Shown: positions 20,085 to 29,300, counted from the first letter of the stretch. The stretch is 64,000 nucleotides of DNA from Trichococcus shcherbakoviae (GCF_963666195.1 NZ_OY762653.1:2344501-2408500), one strand, 5' to 3'. The notes: generated by a model not told the origin, from the letters alone. Numbers and translations: made by a program.

Positions 20085-21449
20085 ATGACAGTGAACGCAA
20101 CATGGAATACAACGGAAGCAACAACTTTAACCGGAGAAGAAGTAATAGCGATGGATCAACAGTACGTGATGCGGGCCTGGTCGAAGCAGGGCCAAGCTGC
20201 CATGGCAGTCGAAAAGGCGGAAGGCATTTATTTCTGGGATTATGAAGGCAACCGTCAAGTGGATATGTCCTCCTTGTTGGTCAACGCGAACATCGGCCAT
20301 CAGCATCCGAAAGTCGTGAAGGCAATCCAGGATCAGGCTGCAAAGATGTGCTTCATGGCACCGAGTTATGCGACCGATGTGAAGTCCTTGTTGGCAAAAA
20401 AACTGGTTGAGCTGGCCGGCGGGGATATGGCGCGCGTGTTCTTCACGAATGCCGGAGCCGATGCGAACGAGAATGCGATCAAGATGGCGCGGATCGCGAC
20501 GGGGCGCACGAAAGTCTTCAGCGGCTACCACAGCTACCACGGCGCCACGCTTGCAGCTTCGAATGCTTCCGGGGATTCCCGCAGGTTCGCTGCTGAAATC
20601 GGCGGTGCGAACGGCTTCGTGAAATTCTCCAATCCGTCTCCTTACCGCGACAATCTTCCATTTGAAACCGAAGAGGCATTGACGGCCTTTTACCTGAAGA
20701 ATCTGGCTGAACAGATCCAATACGAGGGCCCGTACAACGTGGCGGCCATCCTGTTGGAAACGGTCATCGGCGCGAACGGCATCATCGCTTATCCGAAAGG
20801 GTATTTGGAAGGGGTGCGCAACCTCTGCAACAGCTACGGTATCGTGATGATCTGCGATGAAGTTATGGCCGGCTTCTACCGGACCGGAACAGCTTTCGCT
20901 TTCCAACAATACGGATTCACGCCGGATATGATCACTTTCGCCAAAGGAGTGACATCAGGCTACGTTCCGCTAGGAGGCGTGATCGTCTCCGAGTGGATCA
21001 GCGAATATTTCACCGAAAACCAACTCCAATGCGGCTTGACCTACAGCGGCCACACCTTGGCTTGCGCGGCCGGCTTGGCGACATTGGAAGTCTATGAAGA
21101 AGAAAACATCGCCGCCAACGTCGAAAAAATCGGCGCAATCTTGAAGGGCTACCTGGAAGAGATGAAAGCCAAGCACCCTTGCGTGGGCGATGTCCGCACT
21201 TACGGCCTCTTCTGCGGAGTGGAGCTGGTGCTCGACAAGGAAACGCGCGAGCCGCTTGTGCCGTTCAACACGCCGAACCGGATCATGCCGGCGATCTACA
21301 AGGAACTGAAGGACCGAGGCTTCTCAACTTTCGGCCGCGAAACGACGATCAGTGTCTGCCCTCCGCTTACGATCACCGAAGCAGAGTTGGCTGAAGTGAT
21401 GCCGATCCTGGATGAAGTGCTGACGCTTGTCGATGAGCAATATATGTAA
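20085..21449 (+). CDS. Class III PLP aminotransferase, likely taurine (omega-amino acid) aminotransferase
   Basis: Fold-type I PLP enzyme of aminotransferase class III, which moves terminal amino groups from substrates such as taurine, beta-alanine or 4-aminobutyrate to pyruvate or 2-oxoglutarate. Seen: FFTNAGADANENAIKMAR (PLP phosphate site), YHSYHGAT, ICDEVMAGFYRTG with the PLP Asp near residue 265, and TFAKGVTSGY with the Schiff-base Lys near residue 289. 454 residues, typical. Start after GGGAGGGAAC. It opens an operon with two PII proteins, a TauABC-like importer and a Fe-ADH-type reductase. Together these suggest taurine deamination to sulfoacetaldehyde. Alternative substrates are other aminoalkyl-sulfonates or -phosphonates. 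Confidence 0.87.
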   Translation: MTVNATWNTTEATTLTGEEVIAMDQQYVMRAWSKQGQAAMAVEKAEGIYFWDYEGNRQVDMSSLLVNANIGHQHPKVVKAIQDQAAKMCFMAPSYATDVKSLLAKKLVELAGGDMARVFFTNAGADANENAIKMARIATGRTKVFSGYHSYHGATLAASNASGDSRRFAAEIGGANGFVKFSNPSPYRDNLPFETEEALTAFYLKNLAEQIQYEGPYNVAAILLETVIGANGIIAYPKGYLEGVRNLCNSYGIVMICDEVMAGFYRTGTAFAFQQYGFTPDMITFAKGVTSGYVPLGGVIVSEWISEYFTENQLQCGLTYSGHTLACAAGLATLEVYEEENIAANVEKIGAILKGYLEEMKAKHPCVGDVRTYGLFCGVELVLDKETREPLVPFNTPNRIMPAIYKELKDRGFSTFGRETTISVCPPLTITEAELAEVMPILDEVLTLVDEQYM

Positions 21450-21512
21450 ACTGCGCCGGGTCCCGGCCGCAACACATTTCAAAAAATCTACTATATAAAA
21501 GGGGTGGAGCGC

Positions 21513-21842
21513 ATGCTAGTGAAAATTGAGGCCATCGTGAGGCCGGAGAAGACCGAACTGATTTTGGCGAAACTCGCTGAAAAGGGGCATACCGCCGTGA
21601 CGCGGATGGACGTGTACGGACGGGGGAAACAAGCCGGCATCCATATCGGCGACGTCTTCTACGACGAACTGCCGAAGGAATTATTGTTCCTCGTGGCCGA
21701 AGCAGCCCATGAGAAGGAAATCGTCGACGTGATCACCACACAAGCGCGCACAAGCGATTTGGGGAATTACGGCGACGGCAGAATATTCGTTCACGCAATC
21801 GAAAACGCCTATACGATCAGTAGCGGCGTAGAAGGACTTTAA
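21513..21842 (+). CDS. PII signalling protein, NifI1-like
   Basis: Small trimeric 2-oxoglutarate/nucleotide sensor of the PII superfamily. The sequence is closest in style to NifI1: MLVKIEAIVRPEKTELI at the N-terminus, the GRGKQAGI stretch where GlnB has its T-loop start, DELPKELLFLV, and GDGRIFV near the C-terminus. The T-loop lacks the uridylylated Tyr context of GlnB. I start at the ATG after GGGGTGG; an in-frame GTG lies 9 bases upstream. NifI1 normally sits between nifH and nifD and, with NifI2, controls nitrogenase; no nif gene is in this window. Here it follows the aminotransferase and precedes a second PII gene by about 28 bases. Confidence 0.88.
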   Translation: MLVKIEAIVRPEKTELILAKLAEKGHTAVTRMDVYGRGKQAGIHIGDVFYDELPKELLFLVAEAAHEKEIVDVITTQARTSDLGNYGDGRIFVHAIENAYTISSGVEGL

Positions 21843-21869
21843 TAGAAGGACTGTAAAGGTGGGAATTGC

Positions 21870-22187
21870 ATGAAGGAAGTGACAGCGATCATTCGCCTGA
21901 ACAAGGTGACGGAAACGAAACAAAAATTGGCAGCGGGCGGATTTCCAGGCTTCACTTGCCGAAAAGTATTCGGACGCGGCAAGAATCCGCTGATAGGGAG
22001 AGATTTCCGCGAAGCGATTGGACACAGCGTGCTGATGCCGAAACGGATGTTTACGATCGTGACGGAGGATGAGCATGTGGAAAACGTGATCGGCATTTTG
22101 TTGGCCGTCAACAGCACCGGCCAGGCGGGGGACGGCAAAATTTTCGTGCAAACGATCGCCCGCGAATATCAGGTACGCCGCGCATGA
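21870..22187 (+). CDS. PII signalling protein, NifI2-like
   Basis: Second PII-family protein of the operon, about 105 residues. MKEVTAIIRLNKVTETKQKL, then GFPGFTCRKVFGRGKN, a longer and different T-loop region (PLIGRDFREAIGHSVL), LMPKRMFTIVTEDE and GDGKIFVQTI. The GRGK and PKRM motifs are those of NifI2. Start after AAAGGTGGGAATTGC. Its stop overlaps the first ATG of the permease frame. In methanogens NifI1 and NifI2 form a hetero-oligomer that responds to 2-oxoglutarate; a like pair could sense nitrogen state to control transport or transamination here. That role is inference. Confidence 0.85.
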   Translation: MKEVTAIIRLNKVTETKQKLAAGGFPGFTCRKVFGRGKNPLIGRDFREAIGHSVLMPKRMFTIVTEDEHVENVIGILLAVNSTGQAGDGKIFVQTIAREYQVRRA

Positions 22188-22225
22188 AACAGTTTAGGCG
22201 AAAAGAGACCAAGGAGGACAATTTT

Positions 22226-23074
22226 ATGAAGAAAGCAGATACGCTCACAAGCGATGCACTGATTCCCGAGCAAAGCACGTCCGCGACCGCGGCAAAGAAA
22301 AGACGAAAGAGGATCCAGCCGGAAAAAATGATCACCGTCGGCACCGTCGCAGCGATCATGGTGCTCTGGTATGTCGTAACCGCGCTGGGGCTGGTCAGCC
22401 CGATGCTGCTGCCGAGCCCGTTGGCGGTTTGGACGGCCTTCGTAGAGATCCTCTTCAACGGTTATAAAGGCTACTCCTTGCTGCAGCACATCGGCACCAG
22501 CTTATGGCGCTTGCTCAGTGCCTTCGGATTGGCGATCATCGTCGCGATTCCGTTGGGTTTGCTCAGCGGCTACAACACGAAGATCAAAGCGGCCTTGGAT
22601 CCGATCATCAACTTCTACCGCCCGTTGCCGCCATTGGCTTACTACACTTTGTTGGTAATGGGGCTCGGGATCGCGGATGCTTCGAAAGTCGCCTTGCTTT
22701 TCCTTGCGGCCTTCGCACCGATCTACGTCAGCTGCGTCTCCGCCGTTGCGAAAGTCAACACAGACTTCATCAACAGCGCAAAAACGGTCGGCGCCAGCCA
22801 GACCCAAGTGTTCTTCCATGTCATCCTGCCTTCCTGCTTGCCGGATATCCTGACGAGCCTGCGCACCGCACTCAGCGTCGCCTATACGACCCTCGTTTCG
22901 GCGGAAATGGTCGCGGCCATGACCGGGATCGGCTGGCTGGTCCTTGATGCCAGCAACTACCTGCGCAGCGACATCGTCTTCGTCGGCATCATCATCATGG
23001 GCATCACCGGCATTCTTTTGGATAAAATCATCGTCATCGTACAAAATAAATTTGTCCCTTGGGCAGGAAAATAA
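22226..23074 (+). CDS. tauC: Taurine/sulfonate ABC transporter permease
   Basis: Integral membrane subunit of a NitT/TauT-family importer. After a basic N-terminus there are six or so membrane segments and the EAA-type loop (FINSAKTVGASQTQVFFHVILPS) that docks the ATPase. I chose the ATG after AAGGAGG (22211-22217) rather than the ATG at 22184 inside the end of the PII gene. 282 residues, normal length. Lies between the PII genes and the binding protein, so it is the first transport gene of the unit. Confidence 0.88.
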   Translation: MKKADTLTSDALIPEQSTSATAAKKRRKRIQPEKMITVGTVAAIMVLWYVVTALGLVSPMLLPSPLAVWTAFVEILFNGYKGYSLLQHIGTSLWRLLSAFGLAIIVAIPLGLLSGYNTKIKAALDPIINFYRPLPPLAYYTLLVMGLGIADASKVALLFLAAFAPIYVSCVSAVAKVNTDFINSAKTVGASQTQVFFHVILPSCLPDILTSLRTALSVAYTTLVSAEMVAAMTGIGWLVLDASNYLRSDIVFVGIIIMGITGILLDKIIVIVQNKFVPWAGK

Positions 23075-23086
23075 TCGGAGGCTTTT

Positions 23087-24145
23087 ATGAAAAAAAACCA
23101 CATGTTCTCTAAACTACTGTTCTTATCTTGCTCAGCTCTTTTGTTTGCGGCTTGCGGCAGCGCGGACAGCGCGACCGATTCTTCCACCGCTTCGGCGGAT
23201 GGCGACCTGCCTGATAAAGTCATCATCGCGACTTTGGAAATGCCGAACGACGAAGGCATCGCGAAAGCGGAAGGCTATTTTGAGGATGAAATGGGTGTGC
23301 CAATCGAAATCGTCCAATTCGAAAGTGGAAAAGCGATCAACCAGGCCATGGTTTCCGGCGCCGTCGACTTCGGATTGACCGGTTCGGGCTCGGCCGTATT
23401 GGGTATCGCTTCTGGCATCCCGATTGAAATGATCTGGATCCATGAGACGTTAGGTTCCGTGGAATCCTTGGTTGCCAAGAACGAACTGAACGCTACCTCC
23501 CTGGAAGACCTGAAAGGCAAGAATATCGGCGTTCCTTTCGCCAGCACGGCCCACTACAGCCTGCTGCGCGCCATCACGGCCAGCGGTTTTGAAGAGACTG
23601 ATTTCACCTTGATCGACCTGCAGCCGTCCGACATTTTTGCGGCATGGCAACGTGGCGACATCGATGCCGCCTACATCTGGGAGCCTACCCTCAGCGAATT
23701 GCTGACTGACGGCACAATCGTTCTTCACAGTGGCGACGTAGCTGAAATGGGTTATATGACAGCCAACGTCGAAATCGTCCACAGCGAATTCGGCGAAGCT
23801 TATCCGGAAATCGTTGAGAAATACATCGCTGCTGTCGATAAAGCCGTAACGCTTTACAGAGAAGATCCGAATCAAGCCATCTCCATCATCGCTAAGCAAC
23901 TGAACATCACTGAAGAGTCCGCTAAGCTCCAAATGGAAGGCCAAAACTGGATTTCCGCAGAGGAACAATTGGATGCAGCCAACCTGGGGTCATCCGATGC
24001 AGTCGGCGCAATGGCCGCTACAATGTATGATATGGGCCAATTCTACCTGGATCAAGGCAACATCACCGCATCGCCGAGCGAAGAAGATTTCGCTGAAGGC
24101 ATCAACACAACGTACGTCGAAGCTTACTTGGATTCGAAAGAATAG
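23087..24145 (+). CDS. tauA: Taurine-binding lipoprotein, TauA-like
   Basis: Solute-binding protein of the NMT1/TauA family. Signal peptide with lipobox LLFAAC. The mature part matches TauA in pattern: GSGSAVLGIASGIPIEM, GVPFASTAHYSLLRAI and LQPSDIFAAWQRGDIDAAY; the Ser/Thr-His of the second and the Arg-Gly-Asp of the third belong to the sulfonate pocket in TauA, as I recall. 352 residues. Start after CGGAGG. Support for taurine is better than for nitrate or aliphatic sulfonates, but substrate still rests on family resemblance and on the aminotransferase in the operon. Confidence 0.86.
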   Translation: MKKNHMFSKLLFLSCSALLFAACGSADSATDSSTASADGDLPDKVIIATLEMPNDEGIAKAEGYFEDEMGVPIEIVQFESGKAINQAMVSGAVDFGLTGSGSAVLGIASGIPIEMIWIHETLGSVESLVAKNELNATSLEDLKGKNIGVPFASTAHYSLLRAITASGFEETDFTLIDLQPSDIFAAWQRGDIDAAYIWEPTLSELLTDGTIVLHSGDVAEMGYMTANVEIVHSEFGEAYPEIVEKYIAAVDKAVTLYREDPNQAISIIAKQLNITEESAKLQMEGQNWISAEEQLDAANLGSSDAVGAMAATMYDMGQFYLDQGNITASPSEEDFAEGINTTYVEAYLDSKE

Positions 24146-24157
24146 GGGGAACCGCTT

Positions 24158-24970
24158 ATGCAGAGGACTTATGAAGGAATCAACGGAAAGACAGTGGTAA
24201 AACTGGAGGATGTCGAACTGGTCTATAACAGCGAAATCGGGACAGTGACGGCCTTGGCCCAAGTCAATCTCGACATCCAAGAAGGCGAGTTCATCTGCGT
24301 AATGGGACCATCCGGCTGCGGCAAGAGCACGCTCTTGAACATCATCTCGGGCTTCATGCAGCCGACGGACGGACAAGCCTTGATGAACGGCAGGCCGATC
24401 GAAGGACCGGATTGGCAGCGGGGAGTCGTCTTCCAGTCGCCGCCGCTGTATCCGTGGCTGACGATCAAAGAGAACGTCAATTTCGGCTTGCGCATGCGCA
24501 ACATTCCGGAAAAGGAACGCGAAGCAATCACGGAGGAATATCTGGAAATCGTCGGACTCCAGGACTTCGCCAACCGCAAGCCGTATGAACTTTCCGGCGG
24601 GATGAAGCAGCGCGCCTCCTTGGCGAAAGTGTTGGTCAACGAACCGGGCATGATCCTGATGGACGAACCGTTCGGCGCACTCGACGCTTTGACCCGCGAC
24701 AAGATGCAGGCGCTGATCCGCCGCATCTGGATGAAGAACCAAAGCACCGTCTTCTTCATTACCCATGATGTCGACGAAGCCCTGTCCCTGGCGACGAAAG
24801 TCATCGTCATGTCCAGCCGCCCCGGCCGCATCGTGAAGGTGCTCGACACCGACTTCACCTACGACATGGACGGAGCCAACAGCGAAAGCGCCCGCTACTC
24901 CAAGCAATACATGACGATGCGCGAATCAATCCTGAACGTCATCAACCAAAAAGACGAGCTGGCTGTGTAG
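24158..24970 (+). CDS. tauB: Taurine/sulfonate ABC transporter ATPase
   Basis: ATP-binding subunit of the importer. Walker A GPSGCGKS near residue 50, Q-loop FQSPPLYPWLT, signature LSGGMKQR, Walker B ILMDEPFGALD and switch His in FITHDVDEAL, all characteristic of NitT/TauT-type ATPases. 270 residues. It follows the binding protein by 12 bases and ends the transport part of the operon; a weak hairpin (about 24992-25033) sits before the reductase gene. Confidence 0.92.
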   Translation: MQRTYEGINGKTVVKLEDVELVYNSEIGTVTALAQVNLDIQEGEFICVMGPSGCGKSTLLNIISGFMQPTDGQALMNGRPIEGPDWQRGVVFQSPPLYPWLTIKENVNFGLRMRNIPEKEREAITEEYLEIVGLQDFANRKPYELSGGMKQRASLAKVLVNEPGMILMDEPFGALDALTRDKMQALIRRIWMKNQSTVFFITHDVDEALSLATKVIVMSSRPGRIVKVLDTDFTYDMDGANSESARYSKQYMTMRESILNVINQKDELAV

Positions 24971-25077
24971 GTTGGATGGTATAATGAAACAAAATGATCC
25001 GAAGGGCTTGCCGCGATGGCGCGCCTTTCGGATTGCTGTTTAATAGAGCAAAATTTACTGCAGAAAGGGTGCATGGA

Positions 25078-26226
25078 ATGGATTGGAATTATCAACAACC
25101 AGTGAAAATCATCTTCGGAAACGGAAAAATTTCCACTTTGAAGGAGGTCATCGCGGAGATCGGGGAGACGGACGGCATCCTGATCTGTTCGCGTTCCTTC
25201 CGCAAATCCGGACTGGCCGACAAAGTCATCGCCGAAGCGGGCGGCCTCTTGAACGCCGTCTACAGCGACGTTTCGCCCAATCCTGAGGTGGCCGAAGTCG
25301 ATGCCTGCGCCGAGCTGATGCGCGCGAATGGCTCCAAATTTGTGGTCGCGCTGGGCGGGGGAAGCGTGATGGACCTCGCCAAAGCTGCCGCGACGATCGC
25401 CACGGTGAACGAGTCGATCAGGCTCTACCACGGCACCGGCAAAGCTTTGCCGGAAACCTTCCTGCCTTTGATCGCTGTGCCGACGACTTCCGGAACCGGC
25501 AGCGAAGTCACGAGCGTCTCGGTCCTTTCCGACCACGCAACCGGCAAAAAAGCGCCGATCCTGTCGCCAAACTTCTTCCCGGCCTACGCTGTCGTCGATC
25601 CGGAATTGACCTATACGTGCCCGCCGACAGTGACCTCCTGCTCCGGGATCGATGTCCTTTGCCAAGCGGTCGAAGGATACTGGAGCGTGAACCACCAGCC
25701 AATCTGCGACGCGCTGGCGATCCATGCAGCCAAATTGGTGTTCGAGCATCTGCCGATCGCCTATGCAAACCCGACCGACGCCACGGCGCGCGAAAAGATG
25801 GCCGAAGCCTCCGTCATCGCCGGACTGGCCTTCGCGCTGCCGAAGACGACTTCCTCGCACGCCGTCTCCTATCCGCTGACGAACCTCTACGGCATCCCGC
25901 ACGGCGAAGCCTGCGGATTGACGATCGATTACTTCGCCAAAGTGAACGCCCTGCTGGAGACCGACGGCCGCGTGACCGCCTTCGCCAAAGCACTCGGCTT
26001 TGCCGATGCGCCTGCGATGGCGGATGCCATCACAGCGCTGAAAAAACAGATCGGCTTGCGGACGGATCTGACGGATTTGGATTTGTCCGATGCCCAGATT
26101 GACGAATTGGTGCAGCTTTCCCATCACCCGAACCTCGAGAACAATCCCGTCAAGATCACGGATGACATCCTCTATGATCTGTTCGGGACATTGACTAAGA
26201 CAGATATGTATGTGGAGCAGCCGTAA
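25078..26226 (+). CDS. Iron-ADH-family reductase, candidate sulfoacetaldehyde reductase
   Basis: Member of the iron-type alcohol dehydrogenase superfamily: NAD(P)-binding GGGSVMDLAK near residue 95, VPTTSGTGSEVT, GID...EGYWS and a C-terminal SSHAVSYPLTNLYGIPHG. Of the four classical metal ligands, Asp (GID) and the last His (PHG) are present, but the His of DALxHA is Gln (DVLCQA) and the His of AHPL is Tyr (SYPL), as in subgroups acting on phosphono- or sulfo-acetaldehyde or lacking metal. In Bilophila wadsworthia an enzyme of this superfamily (SarD) reduces sulfoacetaldehyde to isethionate after taurine transamination; the same job is likely here. ATG after GAAAGGG. Confidence 0.8.
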   Translation: MDWNYQQPVKIIFGNGKISTLKEVIAEIGETDGILICSRSFRKSGLADKVIAEAGGLLNAVYSDVSPNPEVAEVDACAELMRANGSKFVVALGGGSVMDLAKAAATIATVNESIRLYHGTGKALPETFLPLIAVPTTSGTGSEVTSVSVLSDHATGKKAPILSPNFFPAYAVVDPELTYTCPPTVTSCSGIDVLCQAVEGYWSVNHQPICDALAIHAAKLVFEHLPIAYANPTDATAREKMAEASVIAGLAFALPKTTSSHAVSYPLTNLYGIPHGEACGLTIDYFAKVNALLETDGRVTAFAKALGFADAPAMADAITALKKQIGLRTDLTDLDLSDAQIDELVQLSHHPNLENNPVKITDDILYDLFGTLTKTDMYVEQP

Positions 26227-26241
26227 CCGGCTGCTTTTTTC
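26215..26241 (+). terminator. Terminator overlapping the reductase stop codon
   Basis: Stem AGCAGCC / GGCTGCT with the TAA in the loop, followed by TTTTTT. Confidence 0.75.
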
Positions 26242-26254
26242 TTTCCACATAACA

Positions 26255-26405
26255 AGGAATACCCCGTCAAAACCGGTTTTGGCGGGGTATTCCTAGTGCG
26301 CGCAGTTCAAAGTTCCCCGCCAAAACTGATTTGGCGGGCTAAATCAACTTCGGGCGGCCCGAAATAAACCGCCAAAGTCTGTTTGGCGGGGAAAACCCCG
26401 CCCCG
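26255..26405. repeat. CCGCCAAA-type palindromic repeats, left copy
   Basis: A 40-base near-perfect palindrome (AGGAATACCCCG...CGGGGTATTCCT) is followed by CCGCCAAAactgaTTTGGCGG and CCGCCAAAgtctgTTTGGCGG units. The last ~90 bases closely match 29471-29563, in the same direction, on the other side of the ABC/TetR block. Confidence 0.8.
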
Positions 26406-26442
26406 AGGTTTGAAACATTCTAACTCTTTTTTCCTTTACTAC

Positions 26443-26493
26443 AAAGAAACAGCCACCCAACCTCAAAACGAAGCTGGATGGCTGTTTCTTTAG
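26443..26493. terminator. Terminator of the ABC exporter gene
   Basis: Stem AAAGAAACAGCCA / TGGCTGTTTCTTT around the segment CCCAACCTC...GAAGCTGGA, directly beyond the stop of the - strand gene. Confidence 0.8.
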
Positions 26494-26505
26494 TTGCTTT
26501 TAAAC

Positions 26506-28557
26506 TTAGTCATGACGCAAAGCTTCGATTGGATCGAGCTTGGCTGCTTTATTGGCAGGGAAGACACCGGCGATGACGCTGATGATGACGCTGGCCAGGA
26601 TGCCCAACAAGGCATAGGTCGGGGTCATGTGCAGGATGGTCGTCCCGAAGATGCGCTCGACCGCCACGTTCCCGATTGTGGAAAGCAGGGCGGCAATGCC
26701 GACACCCAGCAGGCCGCTGAACAAGCCGATCAGGAAGGACTCGGAGACGAAGATGCGGCGGATATCTTTGTTGCGCCCGCCGATCGCTTTGATGACGCCG
26801 ATTTCCTGCGTCCGCTCAACGACGCTGATGTAGAGGACAGTCAGGATCATGATGGCCGATACGAACAAGGAAATGCCAGCCACACCGGCTAGGATATACG
26901 TGAAGATATCCAGCAATTTCGTGAAGGTTTTTGCCAGCGTGTCTGTGGAAGAGCCTGCATATCCCAATCCGTTGATCGCATCTTTGATGTCTTGGGAATT
27001 GCTTGTTTCATCCGCGAATAGATACGCGACATTCGGTTCCACGGTCAAGCCGTTTTCAGCGTTCATGTCCGAAAAAGTGTCCATCGTCATGAAGACCGAG
27101 TCGAAAGCGCCGGAAGGGCCGATCGCGTTTCCGGCTGTGTAGATGCCGCTGACCGTGTAGGTGCCGTTCAAAGGGTTGCCGTTGACGGCAAGCTTGACTT
27201 CGATTTCCTTGCCGATCATATCTTCAGGGGTGCCGGCCATTCCATCGGCCATTTCCTCAGTGATCAGGACTTCATCCTGCTCCGGGAATTCGCCGTACAA
27301 AATGTTGGAGTCGGTCATGAACTCCGAAGTCGTGCCGAAGTTCATGAAGGGATAATTTTCGCCTTCATAAACGACCGTGTCGCTGCCCATCGAGAAGGAA
27401 GCGTAGGACAATTCCAACTTTTCGACATTCGGAATGGCTTCCAGTTCGGCAATGTTAGCCTCTTCAAACGGGATGTTCTTCGAAAGCTGCGCGGCCGGAT
27501 TATCGGCGATCAGCGTGCCGCCGATTCCGCCACCGCCGCCCATGCCGCTTGGCTGCGCAGGTGCTGCTTCTGCGACGGTTTCGACGCTTGCAGAGGTGTC
27601 GGACTGCGTCTCCTCGGTCATCCGCGCTTCACTGATGATCGGATTGACGTTTTCATTCATCGTGTCGGTCAGGTAGTCGTTCACGCCTTTGCCGAGCGCC
27701 AGCATCAGGATGATGCTCATGATGCCGATGCTTCCGCCCAACGCAATCAGGATGTTCCGGCTCAATTTCTCTTTCATATTCAACAAGGCCATGCGGATGG
27801 CCGCGAAGAAACTCAGATTTTTGTTTTCCTGCTTTTCCTTTATTTGGAAGGCGTTGTCGTGGAACTGCAGCGGCGGGCGCTTTTCGTCATTGATGATTTT
27901 GCCGTCGTCGATCGTCACGATGCGGGTGGAACGGGAAGCGACGCGCTCCGAGTGGGTGACCATGATGACCAGCTTGCCGGTTTTCGCGATGTCCTGGATG
28001 ATGTCCAGCACTTGATCGGATGTCTGGGAATCAAGCGCTCCGGTAGGTTCGTCGGCGATGATGATGTCCGGGTCATTAACAAGGGCCCGCGCGATCGCCA
28101 CCCGTTGCTTTTGCCCACCGGATAATTGGCTCGGTTTCTTTTGGTAATGGTCCTTCAGACCCAGTTGCTCCAGCACCTCTTTGGCGCGTGCTTTTCGGGT
28201 TTTGCTGTCGATGTTCGAAAGCGTCATCGCCAAGGTGACGTTGTCCAAAATGGAAAGGTGAGGGACGAGATTGAAACTTTGGAAAATGAAGCCGATTTTC
28301 TCTTTGTGGAAAGCGACCATTTCCTTTTCCTTGAACTGGCCGATATTCTCGCCGTCCACCAGTATTTCACCGTCGAATTGCGAATCCAAGCCACCCAACA
28401 GGTTCATCAACGTCGACTTGCCGCTGCCGGATTCACCGATGATCGAAACCAATTCGCCTTTTTCGAAAGACAACTGGACGTCCTTCAATGCGTGGAAACG
28501 TTCGCTGTCGGTGATTGGATAATATTTGTTTAAGTTGTTTACTTCCAAAAATGCCAT
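26506..28557 (-). CDS. MacB-type ABC transporter (ATPase fused to FtsX-like permease)
   Basis: Mechanotransmission ABC exporter of the MacB group, probably exporting peptides or an antimicrobial or aiding resistance. ATPase in residues 1-230 (Walker [17 protein letters not shown], Walker B IIIADEP). One membrane segment at about 260-285 precedes a large outer domain with a Gly/Pro-rich insert ([10 protein letters not shown]), then three membrane segments in the C-terminal FtsX domain. 683 residues. Start after GAGGAGGAACAG. A TetR gene lies upstream in the same direction, with an operator-like palindrome between them. Confidence 0.92.
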   Translation of the reverse strand: MAFLEVNNLNKYYPITDSERFHALKDVQLSFEKGELVSIIGESGSGKSTLMNLLGGLDSQFDGEILVDGENIGQFKEKEMVAFHKEKIGFIFQSFNLVPHLSILDNVTLAMTLSNIDSKTRKARAKEVLEQLGLKDHYQKKPSQLSGGQKQRVAIARALVNDPDIIIADEPTGALDSQTSDQVLDIIQDIAKTGKLVIMVTHSERVASRSTRIVTIDDGKIINDEKRPPLQFHDNAFQIKEKQENKNLSFFAAIRMALLNMKEKLSRNILIALGGSIGIMSIILMLALGKGVNDYLTDTMNENVNPIISEARMTEETQSDTSASVETVAEAAPAQPSGMGGGGGIGGTLIADNPAAQLSKNIPFEEANIAELEAIPNVEKLELSYASFSMGSDTVVYEGENYPFMNFGTTSEFMTDSNILYGEFPEQDEVLITEEMADGMAGTPEDMIGKEIEVKLAVNGNPLNGTYTVSGIYTAGNAIGPSGAFDSVFMTMDTFSDMNAENGLTVEPNVAYLFADETSNSQDIKDAINGLGYAGSSTDTLAKTFTKLLDIFTYILAGVAGISLFVSAIMILTVLYISVVERTQEIGVIKAIGGRNKDIRRIFVSESFLIGLFSGLLGVGIAALLSTIGNVAVERIFGTTILHMTPTYALLGILASVIISVIAGVFPANKAAKLDPIEALRHD

Positions 28558-28584
28558 ATAACTGTTCCTCCTCTTAAATAAATA

Positions 28585-28602
28585 AGTGAGTAATCACTCA
28601 CT
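28585..28602. promoter_or_regulatory. Operator-like palindrome before the ABC exporter gene
   Basis: AGTGAGT-AATC-ACTCACT in the 98-base gap between the TetR gene and the exporter. The half-site is typical of TetR-family operators (TGAGTxA...ACTCA), so autogenous repression of the exporter by the neighbour is likely. Confidence 0.65.
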
Positions 28603-28655
28603 TTTATCTTGTGGGTACAGTATAGTCCTTAACAGAGCAGACTGTCAAGGACTGA

Positions 28656-29300
28656 TTATGGCTGGAGGCCTTTTTCGAGAAAAAGAATCAAATGATCGGT
28701 TTCGACATTCGCATCGGCGTTGCTGGAGAGACCCATCGATTTCGCGACGACAAAACCGGCAACCGTGCTGATGATCAGGCGGATGATTTCTTCATTCGGC
28801 CAGTCGACGATCTCTTGCTTTTGTTTGAACAGATCCAAAAGCTGGTTGATCTCTTGGAACAGTGCTCCTGGAATCAGCGTCAGCAGATTGTCGCGCATGC
28901 TTTCCTGGTACTGATATTCGGTCAGAAATATTTTCCAGATTTTCATATTGTTGCCGGCGAAATCAATCCTGTCGGGCAGGACATGGTGGAGAAAATGATG
29001 GAAGGATAAGTCAGCCATATTCTCCTTGTTTTTCTGCAGTTCCGCTGGAATCAACACTTCGAGCGACTTGCTGAGGATCGGCAGAATGCTGGCGTACAGC
29101 AGATTCTCCTTCGACCCGAAATGCTTGAAGATGGTGCCTTCCGCCACATTCGCCAAGCGGGCGATGTCCTTTGTCGATGTGTTTGAATAGCCCTTTTCCG
29201 CGAACAACTCCAGACTGGCGCTCAAAATAGCCTGCATCTTAGGCGTCAATTTCTCGTTGTTCTGGATTTTGTGTTTAAAGATTTCAAAAATCGAATCCAC
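28656..29300 (-). CDS. TetR-family transcriptional regulator
   Basis: N-terminal TetR helix-turn-helix at about residues 22-66 (ILSASLELFAEKGYSNTSTKDIARLANVAEGTIFKHFGSKE region), then an all-helical ligand domain. 214 residues, typical. Likely represses the MacB-type exporter downstream through the AGTGAGT palindrome, released by an unknown inducer, perhaps the exported compound. The start has a ribosome site AAAGGAGCGGA upstream. Confidence 0.9.
   Translation of the reverse strand: MDSIFEIFKHKIQNNEKLTPKMQAILSASLELFAEKGYSNTSTKDIARLANVAEGTIFKHFGSKENLLYASILPILSKSLEVLIPAELQKNKENMADLSFHHFLHHVLPDRIDFAGNNMKIWKIFLTEYQYQESMRDNLLTLIPGALFQEINQLLDLFKQKQEIVDWPNEEIIRLIISTVAGFVVAKSMGLSSNADANVETDHLILFLEKGLQP

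Noticed and set aside
21513-22187. Part of a nitrogenase cluster
   Set aside because: No nifH, nifD, nifK or maturation genes within the window; both flanks are taurine-type genes.
24895-26250. 451-codon frame on the - strand opposite the Fe-ADH-type reductase
   Set aside because: His/Arg/Gly/Asp-rich nonsense typical of the antisense of a GC-biased gene; the + strand frame has clear ADH motifs and a ribosome site.
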